The notes: a model not told the origin generated them from the letters alone. Positions 11,737 to 20,927 are shown, counted from the first letter of the stretch. The stretch: DNA of 64,000 nt from Rhodanobacter sp. AS-Z3 (GCF_029224025.1 NZ_CP119392.1:2255001-2319000); one strand, 5' to 3'. Program-made: numbers and translations.

Positions 11737-13404
11737 TCAATCCTTCGCGACGTAAACCTGTTTGCCACCCACCCAAGTCTGCAGCACCTTGGTGTTCCAT
11801 AGTTTGCTGGCAGGGTCTTTCATGACATCGTGGTCGACCACGATGAAGTCAGCCCACTTGCCGGGTTCCAGCGTACCCAGGGTCTGTTCCGCATGCTCGG
11901 CATAGGCGGCATCGAGGGTGAACGCGCGCAAGGCTTCGACCAGGGTCAGGTCATCCTGCGGGTACCAGCCACCCGGCGGCTGGCCTTTATGGTCTTCGCG
12001 GGTTACAGCGGAATACAAGCCGTAGAACGGGTTCGGTGATTCCACCGGGAAATCCGAGCCTGCGGCGATTACCGTGCCCTGCTTGAGGAAGCGCTGCCAG
12101 GCGTACGCACCCTGCATGCGTTGGTGGCCAATGCGCGCTTCGGCCATGTTCATGTCGGAGGTAGCGTGGGTCGGCTGCATCGAGGCAATCAGGTGCAGGG
12201 TGACGAAGCGAGGAATGTCCTGCAGCGTGACGATCTGTGCGTGTTCGACCCGATTGCGCAGGTTGATGGCATCTGGATGCACTTTGTAGGCCGCGGCATA
12301 ACTGTCCAGCACTTCGCGATTGGCGTGATCTCCGATCGCGTGGACGCCCACTTGATAGCCCTTGCTGAAGGCCTTCTCGATCTTTGCTGTCATCACCGCC
12401 GGCGACATGAACAGCAGGCCGCTGTTGTGCGGGTCATCGGAGTAGGGCTTGAGCATGGCCGCGCCGCGACTACCCAGCGCGCCGTCGGCAAACAGCTTGA
12501 CCGCGCGTACGCTGAGGAAGTCGTTGCCGTAACCGATCAGCGGACCATCCTTGCTGATGGCATTAAACGAATCGCCGGTATCGCGGATCATCGCGTAGAT
12601 GCGCGCCGTCAATTTGTGCTCGTCGGCGTATTGCCGATAGAGCTGATAGGTCGCCAGATCGATGCCGGCATCGCTGACGCCGGTAAGGCCGACGCTGGCC
12701 ATTTCTGCCAGCGCGGAATCCAGTGCGGCAACCCGGTCCTGTGTCGTCAATGCCGGCGCGACCGCATCGACCAGGCTGCTGGCACCGTCGACGAAGACCC
12801 CGGTCGGGTTGCCTTCTGCATCACGCTCGATGCGCCCGCCGCTGGGATCGTTGGTGGCCTTGGTGACGCCTGCCAGCTTGATCGCTGCCGAATTCGCCCA
12901 GGCCGCGTGCCCGTCGATGCGGCTCAGCCACACCGGCCGATCCGATACCACGGCATCCAGCTCTTTGGCGGTGGGGAAGCGCCCCAGCTTCCAGATTTCC
13001 TGATTCCAGCCACCACCGCGTATCCATTTCGCCTCGGGATGCGCGGCGGCGTAAGCTTTGACAACGGCCAGCGCTTCGGCCAGCGACTTGGTACCGCTGA
13101 GATCCACGCTGTTCAGCGCATAACCCAGTTCGAGCACGTGGCCATGCGCGTCGATCAGGCCTGGCAGCAGGGTTTGCCCGTGGCCGTCGACGACCTTGGC
13201 GTCGCCTGCGCGTTTACTCAGGTCTGCGGTCGTGCCGGTGGCGACCACCTTGCCCTGATCCACCAGCAGCGCCTGAAAGTGCTGCAGCTTGCCGCTGCTG
13301 TCGAGGGTGTAGCCATTGACGTTGCTGACCAGCAGGTCGGCAGCCTGGGTTGCTGGCGCCAGGACCAACAGCGCAAGCAGGGAGAAACGCAGCGAACGGT
13401 TCAT
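11737..13404 (-). CDS. Exported amidohydrolase, YtcJ-like (Amidohydro_3)
   Basis: A 555-residue metal-dependent hydrolase with a cleavable signal peptide (MNRSLRFSLLALLVLAPATQA), hence probably periplasmic. It shows the metal-binding HGH in GLIDAHGHVLELG, IRGGGWNQEIW, KLFADGALGSRGAA, a His in VGVHAIGDHANREVL and the C-terminal Asp in AAGSDFPVESPNP. All are features of the YtcJ / N-substituted formamide deformylase-like family. The substrate is unknown. The start at 13404 is set by the signal peptide; upstream in-frame codons run into the LysR promoter region. It is divergent from the LysR gene at 13578, which may regulate it. Confidence 0.88.
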   Translation of the reverse strand: MNRSLRFSLLALLVLAPATQAADLLVSNVNGYTLDSSGKLQHFQALLVDQGKVVATGTTADLSKRAGDAKVVDGHGQTLLPGLIDAHGHVLELGYALNSVDLSGTKSLAEALAVVKAYAAAHPEAKWIRGGGWNQEIWKLGRFPTAKELDAVVSDRPVWLSRIDGHAAWANSAAIKLAGVTKATNDPSGGRIERDAEGNPTGVFVDGASSLVDAVAPALTTQDRVAALDSALAEMASVGLTGVSDAGIDLATYQLYRQYADEHKLTARIYAMIRDTGDSFNAISKDGPLIGYGNDFLSVRAVKLFADGALGSRGAAMLKPYSDDPHNSGLLFMSPAVMTAKIEKAFSKGYQVGVHAIGDHANREVLDSYAAAYKVHPDAINLRNRVEHAQIVTLQDIPRFVTLHLIASMQPTHATSDMNMAEARIGHQRMQGAYAWQRFLKQGTVIAAGSDFPVESPNPFYGLYSAVTREDHKGQPPGGWYPQDDLTLVEALRAFTLDAAYAEHAEQTLGTLEPGKWADFIVVDHDVMKDPASKLWNTKVLQTWVGGKQVYVAKD

Positions 13405-13488
13405 GCGTGGATTCCAGTGACGTATGAACCTGCAGTGTGTCGCCCCGCGCGTGTTTTTTCCACTGGAGTAGCGGTGATTGCAGGGCGG

Positions 13489-13516
13489 TTGACCGAGGCT
13501 GCAAAGCGGATATATT
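13489..13516 (+). promoter_or_regulatory. Sigma-70 promoter of the LysR gene
   Basis: A -35 box TTGACC (13489-13494), a 16-base spacer and a -10 box TATATT (13511-13516), with a predicted start near 13523. It is in the 173-base spacer between the divergent amidohydrolase and LysR genes. Confidence 0.6.
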
Positions 13517-13577
13517 CGAAACAATCTGGTGGAAATTTTGGTCTTTCTGATCAGTCGTCCCCAAATAGGAAACGACG

Positions 13578-14549
13578 ATGACGGTATTGAGCGGCGCCTT
13601 GCAGGATCTCAATGACCTGTACTTCTTTGCTGCGGTGGTCGAACACGCCGGGTTTTCCGCGGCTGGCCGGGCCTTGGGCGTGCCCAAGTCGCGCCTCAGC
13701 AAACGTGTTGCCCAGCTGGAAGAGCGCCTCGGCGTGCGCTTGTTGCAGCGGACCACGCGCCGATTCGTGGTGACCGAGGTTGGTGAGCGTTTCTATGGCC
13801 ATTGCCGCGCCGTGCTGGAGGAGGCGCAGGCGGCGCAGGACGCCGTCGACGAGCTGCGTGCCGAGCCGCGCGGCGTGGTGCGCCTGAGCTGCCCGGTATC
13901 GTTGGCGCAGACGGTGCTGGCATACATCCTGCCGGACTTCCTCGCGCAATATCCCAAGATGCAGGTGCGCTTGCTGTCCGGCGATCGCCGGGTTGACCTG
14001 ATTGGCGAAGGCTACGATCTGGCGATCCGGGTGCGAACCAAACTGGATACCGATGCGAACCTGGTGATCCGCAGTTTCGGGCAGTCGCGGACCAAGCTGG
14101 TGGCCAGTCCGGCACTGCTGAAAGCCCATGGTCGACCGATGGTGCCGGATGATCTGGCAGCGTTGCCGGCGCTATCGATGCGCGAGCATGAAGGCGCGCA
14201 GACGTGGGAGTTGAGTGACGCGCAGGGCAGTCACGCCAATGTGGAAGTAAAAGCGCGGCTGATCACCGGTGACTTCGCCGTGCTGCTGGAGTGTGCGCGT
14301 CGCGGCATGGGCGTGGCTTTGTTGCCGGAGTTTGTTTGCGCACCAGCGATCTCCGCGGGTGAGCTGGAAGTGGTGTTGCCGGATTGGAGCGCACCCGAAG
14401 GCACCATGCATTTTGTCTATCCCAGCCGCCGCGGCATGCTTCCGGGCGTGCGTGCGCTGGTCGACTTTCTGGCTGAGCGGTTGCCGGCCACCACCTTGTT
14501 GAAACACGAGCAGTGCCGCAAGCGACCGCTGGATCACCTGATCGAGTGA
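13578..14549 (+). CDS. LysR-family transcriptional regulator
   Basis: A 323-residue regulator. The N-terminal winged helix-turn-helix reads DLNDLYFFAAVVEHAGFSAA and RALGVPKSRLSKRVAQLEER. An effector-binding domain follows from about residue 95 (GVVRLSCPVSLAQTVLAYIL). It belongs to the CrgA/AaeR-like LTTR class, in which the effector domain begins LRxxxPV. SD AGGAAACG precedes the ATG. The divergent neighbour (amidohydrolase) and the downstream aminotransferase are possible targets. The effector is unknown. Confidence 0.92.
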   Translation: MTVLSGALQDLNDLYFFAAVVEHAGFSAAGRALGVPKSRLSKRVAQLEERLGVRLLQRTTRRFVVTEVGERFYGHCRAVLEEAQAAQDAVDELRAEPRGVVRLSCPVSLAQTVLAYILPDFLAQYPKMQVRLLSGDRRVDLIGEGYDLAIRVRTKLDTDANLVIRSFGQSRTKLVASPALLKAHGRPMVPDDLAALPALSMREHEGAQTWELSDAQGSHANVEVKARLITGDFAVLLECARRGMGVALLPEFVCAPAISAGELEVVLPDWSAPEGTMHFVYPSRRGMLPGVRALVDFLAERLPATTLLKHEQCRKRPLDHLIE

Positions 14550-14609
14550 TCGTGTACGTTGCACAGGCAATCCGCTAACCTCGATTTTTATGGACATCCA
14601 TACGGCCAG

Positions 14610-15755
14610 ATGATGATGATTGAAACCAAGCTACCGAAAGTCGGCACCACCATCTTCAGCGTGATGAGCCAGCTCGCGCTGGAGCACAAGGCGGTAAACC
14701 TTGGTCAGGGTTTTCCCGACTTCGAACCGCCGCAAGAGCTGCGCGATGCGCTGAGCCGGGCGATGAACGAGGGTCGCAATCAGTACGCGCCGATGCACGG
14801 CACGGCGGCCTTGCGTGAACAAATCGCGTTGAAGACCGAGCGTCTGTACGGTCGCAAACTCAACGTGGATACCGACATTACGGTGACCTCGGGTGCCACC
14901 GAAGCGATCTTCGCGGCGATCGCCGCGACGGTGCGTGCCGGCGAGGAAGTGATCGTGTTCGATCCGGCCTACGACTGCTACGAGCCGGCCATCGATCTGC
15001 AGGGCGCACGGGCGGTGCATATCCCGCTGACCGTGCCGACGTTCTCGATTGACTGGCAGCGCGTGCGCGACGCGGTAACGCCGAAGACCCGCATGATCAT
15101 GATCAACAGCCCGCACAATCCCTCCGGTGCGGTGCTGTCGGCGGCTGATCTTGATCAACTGGCCGCGATCGTGCGAGATACCAGCATCGTGGTGTTGTCT
15201 GACGAGGTATACGAACACATCGTCTACGAGGGTGTCCACGAAAGCGTACTGCGTCATCCGGAGCTGGCCGCACGCAGCATCGTGATCTCCTCGTTTGGCA
15301 AGACCTATCACTGCACCGGCTGGAAGGTCGGTTATGCGGTGGCGCCGGCGGCGTTGTCGGCCGAGTTCCGCAAGGTGCACCAGTACCTCACGTTCTGCAC
15401 CTTCCATCCGGCGCAGGTGGCGTTTGCCGAGTTCATGGCCAACACGCCGCAGCACTATCTGGAGTTGCCCGCGTTCTACAAGGAGAAGCGCGATCGCTTC
15501 CGTGCGCTGCTGGCACCGTCACGTTTCAAGCTGCTGGATGTACCCGGCGGTTACTTCCAGTTGGTCGACTATTCAGCGATTCGTGATGAAGACGATCTCG
15601 CTTTCAGTCGTTGGCTGGTCGAACACGGTGGCGTGGCAGCGATCCCGCTGACGCCGTTTTACGCGCAAGCGCCCGGAACGCGTTTGTTGCGACTGTGCTT
15701 CGCCAAGAGTGACGCGACCATGGATGCGGCAGCCGAACGGTTGTGCGGGCTATGA
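14610..15755 (+). CDS. PLP aminotransferase, YbdL-like (methionine/glutamine transaminase)
   Basis: A fold-type I aminotransferase of 381 residues, very similar throughout to E. coli YbdL. Shared segments are KLPKVGTTIFSVMSQLA, NLGQGFPDF, NQYAPMHGTAALREQIA, NSPHNPSGAVL, SDEVYEHIVYEG and the PLP lysine in SSFGKTYHCTGWKVGYA. YbdL-type enzymes transaminate methionine or its keto acid, often with glutamine as donor. Three ATGs in a row begin at 14610; no strong SD distinguishes them. It overlaps the omega-amidase gene by ATGA, which suggests the coupled route glutamine to 2-oxoglutaramate to 2-oxoglutarate. Confidence 0.9.
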   Translation: MMMIETKLPKVGTTIFSVMSQLALEHKAVNLGQGFPDFEPPQELRDALSRAMNEGRNQYAPMHGTAALREQIALKTERLYGRKLNVDTDITVTSGATEAIFAAIAATVRAGEEVIVFDPAYDCYEPAIDLQGARAVHIPLTVPTFSIDWQRVRDAVTPKTRMIMINSPHNPSGAVLSAADLDQLAAIVRDTSIVVLSDEVYEHIVYEGVHESVLRHPELAARSIVISSFGKTYHCTGWKVGYAVAPAALSAEFRKVHQYLTFCTFHPAQVAFAEFMANTPQHYLELPAFYKEKRDRFRALLAPSRFKLLDVPGGYFQLVDYSAIRDEDDLAFSRWLVEHGGVAAIPLTPFYAQAPGTRLLRLCFAKSDATMDAAAERLCGL

Positions 15756-16558
15756 GTATGCAGGCGCTGAAGGTTGCGCTGGTGCAGGGTGCAACCCGCT
15801 GGCACGACGCGCCCGCCAATCGCGATTATTACGGTGCGCTGGCGCGGCAGGCGCAGGGCAGCGACCTGATCGTGCTGCCGGAAACCTTCCTGTCCGGCTT
15901 CAGCAATGACACCCGTGCCAGTGCCGAAGCCATGGACGGTGAAGGCGTGGCATGGCTGCGCGCGCTGGCGAGCGATGTGGGTGCAGTGGTCTGCGGCAGC
16001 GTGGCAATCCGCGAAAACGATATCGTCTACAACCGCCTGTTGTGGATGCGGCCTGATGGCAGCTTTGCGCAGTATGACAAGCGCCATCTGTTTCGCATGG
16101 CCGGTGAGCACACGCGCTATGGCGGCGGCCGTGAACGCTTGATTGTAGAGCTGAAGGGTTGGCGCATCCTGCCGCAGGTCTGCTACGACCTGCGCTTTCC
16201 GGTGTGGTTGCGCAATCGGCGGCTGGCGACCGCGACCGGCGGGATGGAATACGACCTGGCGGTGTTCGTGGCGAACTGGCCGGCGCCGCGCCGGCAGCCG
16301 TGGCGCACGCTGCTGCGCGCACGGGCAATCGAAAACCTCAGTTATGTGATCGGTGTGAATCGCGTCGGCGTGGATGGCAACGAAATCCCGTATTCCGGCG
16401 ACAGCGCGGTGATCGATCCAGTGGGTGAGCCGCTGCTGGAACTGGATGCTGGCGAGCAGGTGGTGACCATCACGCTGGACCCGGCGCCGCTGTTGGCGCA
16501 TCGCGAGCGCTTTCCGGCGTGGATGGATGCGGACGCATTTTCACTCGACCTGAATTGA
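15752..16558 (+). CDS. Omega-amidase, YafV-like (nitrilase superfamily)
   Basis: A carbon-nitrogen hydrolase of 268 residues. The Glu-Lys-Cys triad is visible in IVLPETFLSGF, YDKRHLFRMAGEH and LPQVCYDLRFPVW. The N-terminal MQALKVALVQG and the late YSGDSAVIDPVGEPL are typical of the YafV/Nit2 omega-amidases that hydrolyse 2-oxoglutaramate or 2-oxosuccinamate. The start at 15752 overlaps the aminotransferase stop (ATGA). Omega-amidase removes the product of glutamine transamination and makes it irreversible, so the gene pair is a metabolic unit. Confidence 0.92.
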   Translation: MSMQALKVALVQGATRWHDAPANRDYYGALARQAQGSDLIVLPETFLSGFSNDTRASAEAMDGEGVAWLRALASDVGAVVCGSVAIRENDIVYNRLLWMRPDGSFAQYDKRHLFRMAGEHTRYGGGRERLIVELKGWRILPQVCYDLRFPVWLRNRRLATATGGMEYDLAVFVANWPAPRRQPWRTLLRARAIENLSYVIGVNRVGVDGNEIPYSGDSAVIDPVGEPLLELDAGEQVVTITLDPAPLLAHRERFPAWMDADAFSLDLN

Positions 16559-16766
16559 ATGCCTGATCGTTTTTCCGGCCGATGGAAGTGATGGCCTGGC
16601 CATTCGCTCAGCGGTCAGGCCTTGTCCGCTGCGCGAATGTCCTGTTTGCCCCGATTGCTGGCTGTCGTCGGCTAGAATGGCTGTTTTGTCAGGCCGGTTA
16701 TCCGCTCTTTTGCGGAAGCGCTGCCTGGCAACGGCGAAATTTCGTCCGATATTCTGATGGCTTTCG

Positions 16767-17966
16767 ATGATTCACACTCCCAAAGATTCGCCTTCCGGCA
16801 AACCCACTTCTTTCGCGGCTGAGCGCTCGGGCAGATTCACCCCGGGAGTGCAGGACGCCATCGACCGGTTGAAAGGCATGGACCGGCGCAAGGCGCGTCT
16901 GGGCATTGCGCTGGTGGCGGTTCTGGTGCTGGCTTTGGTCGGCTTCTACTTTGTGCAGTCGCATAGTTATGCCCATTGGCAAAAGACCGTCACGCCGTTG
17001 GTCGCCGACGCCGCCCTGATGCAGCAGGACGTCAGCAAGACCATTCGCCTGGCCACGAATGTGGGCACTGTCCCGCTGGGTGCGTCGGTGCACGCGGAAG
17101 GTGCGTTGATGGAGATCAACAAGTTGAACGGCGCCATGCGCGGATTGATCGTCACCTCGACCGATCCCGAAGTCTTGCAGTCAACGTTTGCCGATCATTC
17201 GGACGCGAAGCAAGTGCTCGCCCATGATCGCAAGCTGCTTGCGCTGGCCCGGCAACACTTGCAACTGGCACATCAGGAGTTGAACGAGGCCAACAAGGTC
17301 CTGGCTTATGGACAGAAATGGCACGACCTCGATCCGTACGCGTTGCAACCAGCCGGGCTTTCGCCACAGTGGTTGAGTAACGCGATTGCCATGCGCACGG
17401 CATTGAACTCAGGCGATCTGCACGCGATCGAGCAGGCGGACCTTCGCCTCGAAACCCTGCACAAGGGTGGTCAAATCGCTCAAAGTGCTGCAACCATTGT
17501 CGGCAGCTTCTCTGCCGGGGACCGCGACATGGCGGCACCTTACCTTGCCACCATCAGCACCGCCGTCAACCAGGGCGACTTGAGCAAAGCCGAGCCGGCA
17601 CTGGCGACGCTGGTGACGATGCAGAAGCAGGCTCCACTGAGTTATAGCTTGTATTTGCTGGCGATCCCGGGAGAGAAGACTTTCGTGGTCAAGCCGGATG
17701 CCCGCGATGCCTCGATCCAGCATCACTATCTGATTGTGCAGGCTACCAACGAACATGGCGCGCAGGTGCCGGTCGACATCCACGACAGTGAACTGGACAG
17801 GGACCTGGCGGCCAGTCGTTTTGGTGTCGAAGTGAGCGCCGAGACCTTTGATCAAGTGCAAAATGGTGAAAGGGACGGCCTGCTGCTGGTGGGCAAAAAA
17901 TCGTCAGGTACGGTGAGTACGGTGTTTTCGCTGCCTGTACTGGATGGACGGATCAGTCGCTGGTAA
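16767..17966 (+). CDS. Membrane-anchored protein of unknown function
   Basis: I do not recognise this 399-residue protein. An Arg/Lys-rich cytosolic N-terminus of about 46 residues precedes one membrane segment (LGIALVAVLVLALVGFYFV, about 47-65). A long, mostly helical periplasmic region of about 330 residues follows. Around 130-175 it is rich in Leu/Ala/His/Gln and may form a coiled coil (KLLALARQHLQLAHQELNEA). The C-terminal 100 residues look beta-rich (TFVVKPDARDASIQHHYLIV). The SD is weak. It is monocistronic, ending at a strong terminator. Confidence 0.78.
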   Translation: MIHTPKDSPSGKPTSFAAERSGRFTPGVQDAIDRLKGMDRRKARLGIALVAVLVLALVGFYFVQSHSYAHWQKTVTPLVADAALMQQDVSKTIRLATNVGTVPLGASVHAEGALMEINKLNGAMRGLIVTSTDPEVLQSTFADHSDAKQVLAHDRKLLALARQHLQLAHQELNEANKVLAYGQKWHDLDPYALQPAGLSPQWLSNAIAMRTALNSGDLHAIEQADLRLETLHKGGQIAQSAATIVGSFSAGDRDMAAPYLATISTAVNQGDLSKAEPALATLVTMQKQAPLSYSLYLLAIPGEKTFVVKPDARDASIQHHYLIVQATNEHGAQVPVDIHDSELDRDLAASRFGVEVSAETFDQVQNGERDGLLLVGKKSSGTVSTVFSLPVLDGRISRW

Positions 17967-18017
17967 CGCATCGGCGTCAACACCGGTTCGCTGGGTTGCT
18001 GCCGGGCTGATGGAAAT

Positions 18018-18045
18018 AAAAAGGCTGCCCTGGGGCAGCCTTTTT
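18018..18045. terminator. Bidirectional terminator
   Basis: AAAAAGGCTGCC (18018-18029) and GGCAGCCTTTTT (18034-18045) pair perfectly around a CTGG loop, with A- and T-tracts on both sides. It separates the convergent genes ending at 17966 and 18066. Confidence 0.92.
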
Positions 18046-18065
18046 ATTTCGAAAGTGCAGGACAC

Positions 18066-18410
18066 TCAGAGTATCGCCAGCACCGCTTCCGGTGGCCTGC
18101 CCAGCGCCGCCTTGCCGTTGGCAACCACGATCGGACGTTCGATCAATTTCGGATGCTCCACCATCGCGGCAATCAGCGCGGCTTCGTCCATCGAAAGGCT
18201 GGCCAGCCCGAGTGATTGATATTCCGCTTCACCGGTCCGCAGCAGTTCGCGAGCCGTCATGCCCAGTTGCTGCAGCAGCGTCGCCAATTCGCTCGCGGTG
18301 GGTGGCGTGTCGAGATAGTTGATCACCTCGACCGGACCACCCTGCTGCTCCAGCAACGCCAGGGTGGCGCGTGACTTGGAGCAGCGGTTGTTGTGATAGA
18401 TGCGCACCAT
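18066..18410 (-). CDS. ArsC-family reductase, YfgD-like
   Basis: A thioredoxin-fold protein of 114 residues with the arsenate-reductase cysteine in NNRCSKSRATLALL (C10). Arginines correspond to the three of plasmid ArsC: LLRTGEAEY (about 58), ERPIVV (about 92) and GRPPEAVLAIL (about 105). Glutaredoxin-dependent ArsC reduces arsenate to arsenite, but no ars efflux or arsR genes are nearby. The closest relatives may be the YfgD proteins, whose physiological substrate is uncertain. It follows rluB by 12 bases in the same direction and is probably the last gene of the scp-rluB unit. Confidence 0.88.
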   Translation of the reverse strand: MVRIYHNNRCSKSRATLALLEQQGGPVEVINYLDTPPTASELATLLQQLGMTARELLRTGEAEYQSLGLASLSMDEAALIAAMVEHPKLIERPIVVANGKAALGRPPEAVLAIL

Positions 18411-18422
18411 CGGTTACTCGCC

Positions 18423-19988
18423 TCAGCGGTTGCCCGAACGGTTGCCGCCACGACCTGGTGGACGACCGCCGGTCGGGCCGCCGGGGCGGGCGCCGCCATG
18501 TGGACGGTTGCCGCCCTGACCCTGTGGTCGAGCGGAGGAACCCTGCGGGCGATTGCCACCCTGGCCTTGCGGCCGTGCCTGGTTACCGTGCGAGCGATTT
18601 CCCGAGGCTTGCCCCTGGCCTTGGCCTTGCGGACGCGGACCACGATTGCCCGGCGCGCGATTGCCACTGACGTTGCCATTCGCATTGCCACGTGACTCGC
18701 CGCCGCCAAAACCACTGTAAGGATTGCCGCCTGCTGGCCGACCTTCACCACCGCCGGTACGTGCGCCAAACGGCTTGCCCCCGGCCGGACGACGATTGCC
18801 AGCAGCCGCGCCGGCGTTGCCACGCGGTGCGCCGGGACGGCCGCTGCCATCGCGGCTTTCGCCGGCAAACCAGCTGCGTACCGACGGCAGCTCCTGGCCC
18901 GGAGCTACGCGACGAGTCTTGCCACCACGAGGACCCATGCCACCGCCGGTGCCACGTTCAGGGCGCGCAACGTTGCCGTTCACTTCCTTGCCGTCACGAC
19001 GCGGCGGCTTGCGGCCGCGGGTCGGTTCCTCACGGATACGATCGTACGCGCGCAGTTCACGCGCTTCGTCCTGACCGCCAGTCCAGGCGCTGCTGGCACC
19101 ACGCTCCGGGCGATATTCGGTGACGCTGCGGTTGGCGCGACGCTGATGCAGCACCGGGCTCAGCGTGAGTACTGGCTGCGCGACGCCGAGGCCGGTAGCC
19201 TGGCGCAATTGCTTGATGCTTTCGGCATCCAGCGCTTCGCACTCGCCACGGCGCAGGTTGCGCGGCAGTTCGATCTTGCCGTAGCGGATACGCTTCAAGC
19301 GGCTGACCAGAAAGCCCTGCGAGTCCCACAGGCGGCGAACTTCGCGATTGCGACCTTCGCGAATCACCACGCGGAACCAGCTATGGCTGCCCCCGCGGCT
19401 GATCACCGCGATTTCGTCGAAACGCGCCGGACCATCGTCCAGTTCCACGCCGGCCTTCAGGCGTTCGATGATCTCGTCGGGCACTTCGCCATGCACGCGG
19501 CACAGGTATTCGCGCTCAAGACCACTCTTCGGGTGCATCAGGCCATTGGCCAGTTCACCATCGGTAGTGAGCAGCAGCAGGCCGGTAGTGTTGATGTCCA
19601 GTCGACCCACAGCCACCCAGCGCGCGCCTTTCAGTCGCGGCAACTGTTCGAAGACGTTGGGGCGACCATCCGGATCATCACGAGTGGTCAGCACGCCTTC
19701 GGGCTTGTGGTAGATCAGCACTTCAGTGTCGTCGCGGCTGTCAGTGGCGACAACGAACTGCTTGCCGTCCATGACCACGCGATCACCAGCTTTGACGCTC
19801 ATGCCGATCTCGGCGGGTGCGCCGTTAAGCTCGACTTCGCCGGACTGGATGCGTTGTTCAAGCATGCGGCGTGAGCCGAGGCCGGCATTGGCCAGCACCT
19901 TGTGCAGGCGCTCTTCCAGTGCGGGGCCTTCGGTTTCGATGCGCGGTTCGCGCTTCAGGGATAGAACGGATTTTTGCGGCGCAGTCAT
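18423..19988 (-). CDS. rluB: 23S rRNA pseudouridine synthase RluB with long RGG-like tail
   Basis: RluB isomerises the U2605-equivalent of 23S rRNA. An S4 RNA-binding domain (about 24-72) is followed by the RsuA/RluB catalytic domain with the RluB-type segment IYHKPEGVLTTRDDPDGRPN and catalytic D131 in VGRLDINTTGLLLL. The catalytic core ends near residue 280. A tail of about 235 residues is then low-complexity, rich in Gly, Arg, Asn, Pro and Gln, with repeated RPQGQGGNRPQG-like units, likely disordered and RNA-binding. The start overlaps the scpB stop by ATGA. The total of 521 residues is well above the roughly 290 of E. coli RluB. Confidence 0.95.
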   Translation of the reverse strand: MTAPQKSVLSLKREPRIETEGPALEERLHKVLANAGLGSRRMLEQRIQSGEVELNGAPAEIGMSVKAGDRVVMDGKQFVVATDSRDDTEVLIYHKPEGVLTTRDDPDGRPNVFEQLPRLKGARWVAVGRLDINTTGLLLLTTDGELANGLMHPKSGLEREYLCRVHGEVPDEIIERLKAGVELDDGPARFDEIAVISRGGSHSWFRVVIREGRNREVRRLWDSQGFLVSRLKRIRYGKIELPRNLRRGECEALDAESIKQLRQATGLGVAQPVLTLSPVLHQRRANRSVTEYRPERGASSAWTGGQDEARELRAYDRIREEPTRGRKPPRRDGKEVNGNVARPERGTGGGMGPRGGKTRRVAPGQELPSVRSWFAGESRDGSGRPGAPRGNAGAAAGNRRPAGGKPFGARTGGGEGRPAGGNPYSGFGGGESRGNANGNVSGNRAPGNRGPRPQGQGQGQASGNRSHGNQARPQGQGGNRPQGSSARPQGQGGNRPHGGARPGGPTGGRPPGRGGNRSGNR

Positions 19989-20878
19989 GCGCGGTACTCC
20001 TCGGTATCTTGGCTTGCGGTATCGGGTTCGACAGCCGCGGCGGGGGTCGCTGCCTCGTCGGCAGTGGTTGTCAGGGCTTCGGCGGTGGGACTCGAGTCGG
20101 AGCCGTCATCGTCGGAGTTGGGTGCAATGGATGTTTCTGCATCGATTGCCACGTCGTTGTCTTCGGCATCGGCGGTATCGCCCAATGCTGAAGGGTGTTC
20201 GTTGTTGCTCGGTTCGATGTCGGTGCTTGCGGCATCGACAACTTCATCTTGCATATCGTGGTGCGGCTGGTTCTCGCCTTCCGGGTCGATCGGCAAGTCG
20301 CGCACGATCCGGGCGGGCAGGGGCTCGGCTTCGAAGCGCATCTGCGGGTCTTCCATGTCGCGGATTTCCGACAGCGGCGGCAACTGGTCCAGCGATTTCA
20401 GGTTGAAGTAGTCGAGAAAGGCGCGGGTGGTGCCGAACAGCGCCGGTTTGCCGGGCACGTCGCGGTATCCGACCACGCGAATCCATTCGCGCTCCTCCAT
20501 CGTCTTGATGATGTTGGAGGACACCACCACGCCGCGGATCTGCTCGATCTCAGGTCGGGTGATCGGCTGGCGATAGGCGATCAGCGCCAGCGTTTCCAGC
20601 AGCGCACGTGAATAGCGGCTGGGCCGTTCAGTCCACATCCGCGAAATCCACGGGTGCACGTCCTGGCGTACCTGGTAGCGAAAGCCCGAGGCCACTTCCT
20701 TCAGCTCGACGCCGCGCCCGCTGCAGTCCTCGGCTAGCGATTCCAGTGCTCGGGCGATCAGCTCGCGCGTGACCTCATCGGTCTCGATGAACAGGTCGCC
20801 CAGCTGTTGCACAGTCATCGGCTGGGTGGAGGCCAGCAGGGCGGCCTCGATAATGGATTTGAGTTGCTCGATCTGCAT
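19985..20878 (-). CDS. scpB: Segregation and condensation protein B
   Basis: ScpB is the winged-helix kite subunit of the SMC-ScpAB condensin. The 297 residues start MQIEQLKSIIEAALLASTQP. The diagnostic ETLALIAYRQPITRPEIEQIRG and VVGYRDVPGKPALFGTTRAFLDYF are present. After about residue 190 there is an acidic Ala/Asp/Glu/Thr-rich tail of about 100 residues with no recognisable fold. A TTG at 20917 in frame would add 13 residues; the ATG at 20878 is preferred because family similarity starts there. It lies between scpA and rluB. Confidence 0.93.
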   Translation of the reverse strand: MQIEQLKSIIEAALLASTQPMTVQQLGDLFIETDEVTRELIARALESLAEDCSGRGVELKEVASGFRYQVRQDVHPWISRMWTERPSRYSRALLETLALIAYRQPITRPEIEQIRGVVVSSNIIKTMEEREWIRVVGYRDVPGKPALFGTTRAFLDYFNLKSLDQLPPLSEIRDMEDPQMRFEAEPLPARIVRDLPIDPEGENQPHHDMQDEVVDAASTDIEPSNNEHPSALGDTADAEDNDVAIDAETSIAPNSDDDGSDSSPTAEALTTTADEAATPAAAVEPDTASQDTEEYRA

Positions 20879-20927
20879 AACCTTGGGTCGGATACCGTTG
20901 CGGTCGCTGTCGTTCAAAGTGGGTGGT

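Noticed and set aside
18066..18410. Arsenic resistance operon
   Set aside because: Only an ArsC-like gene is present, with no arsR, arsB/acr3 or arsA nearby. It belongs with the rluB/scp gene set and may be YfgD-like.
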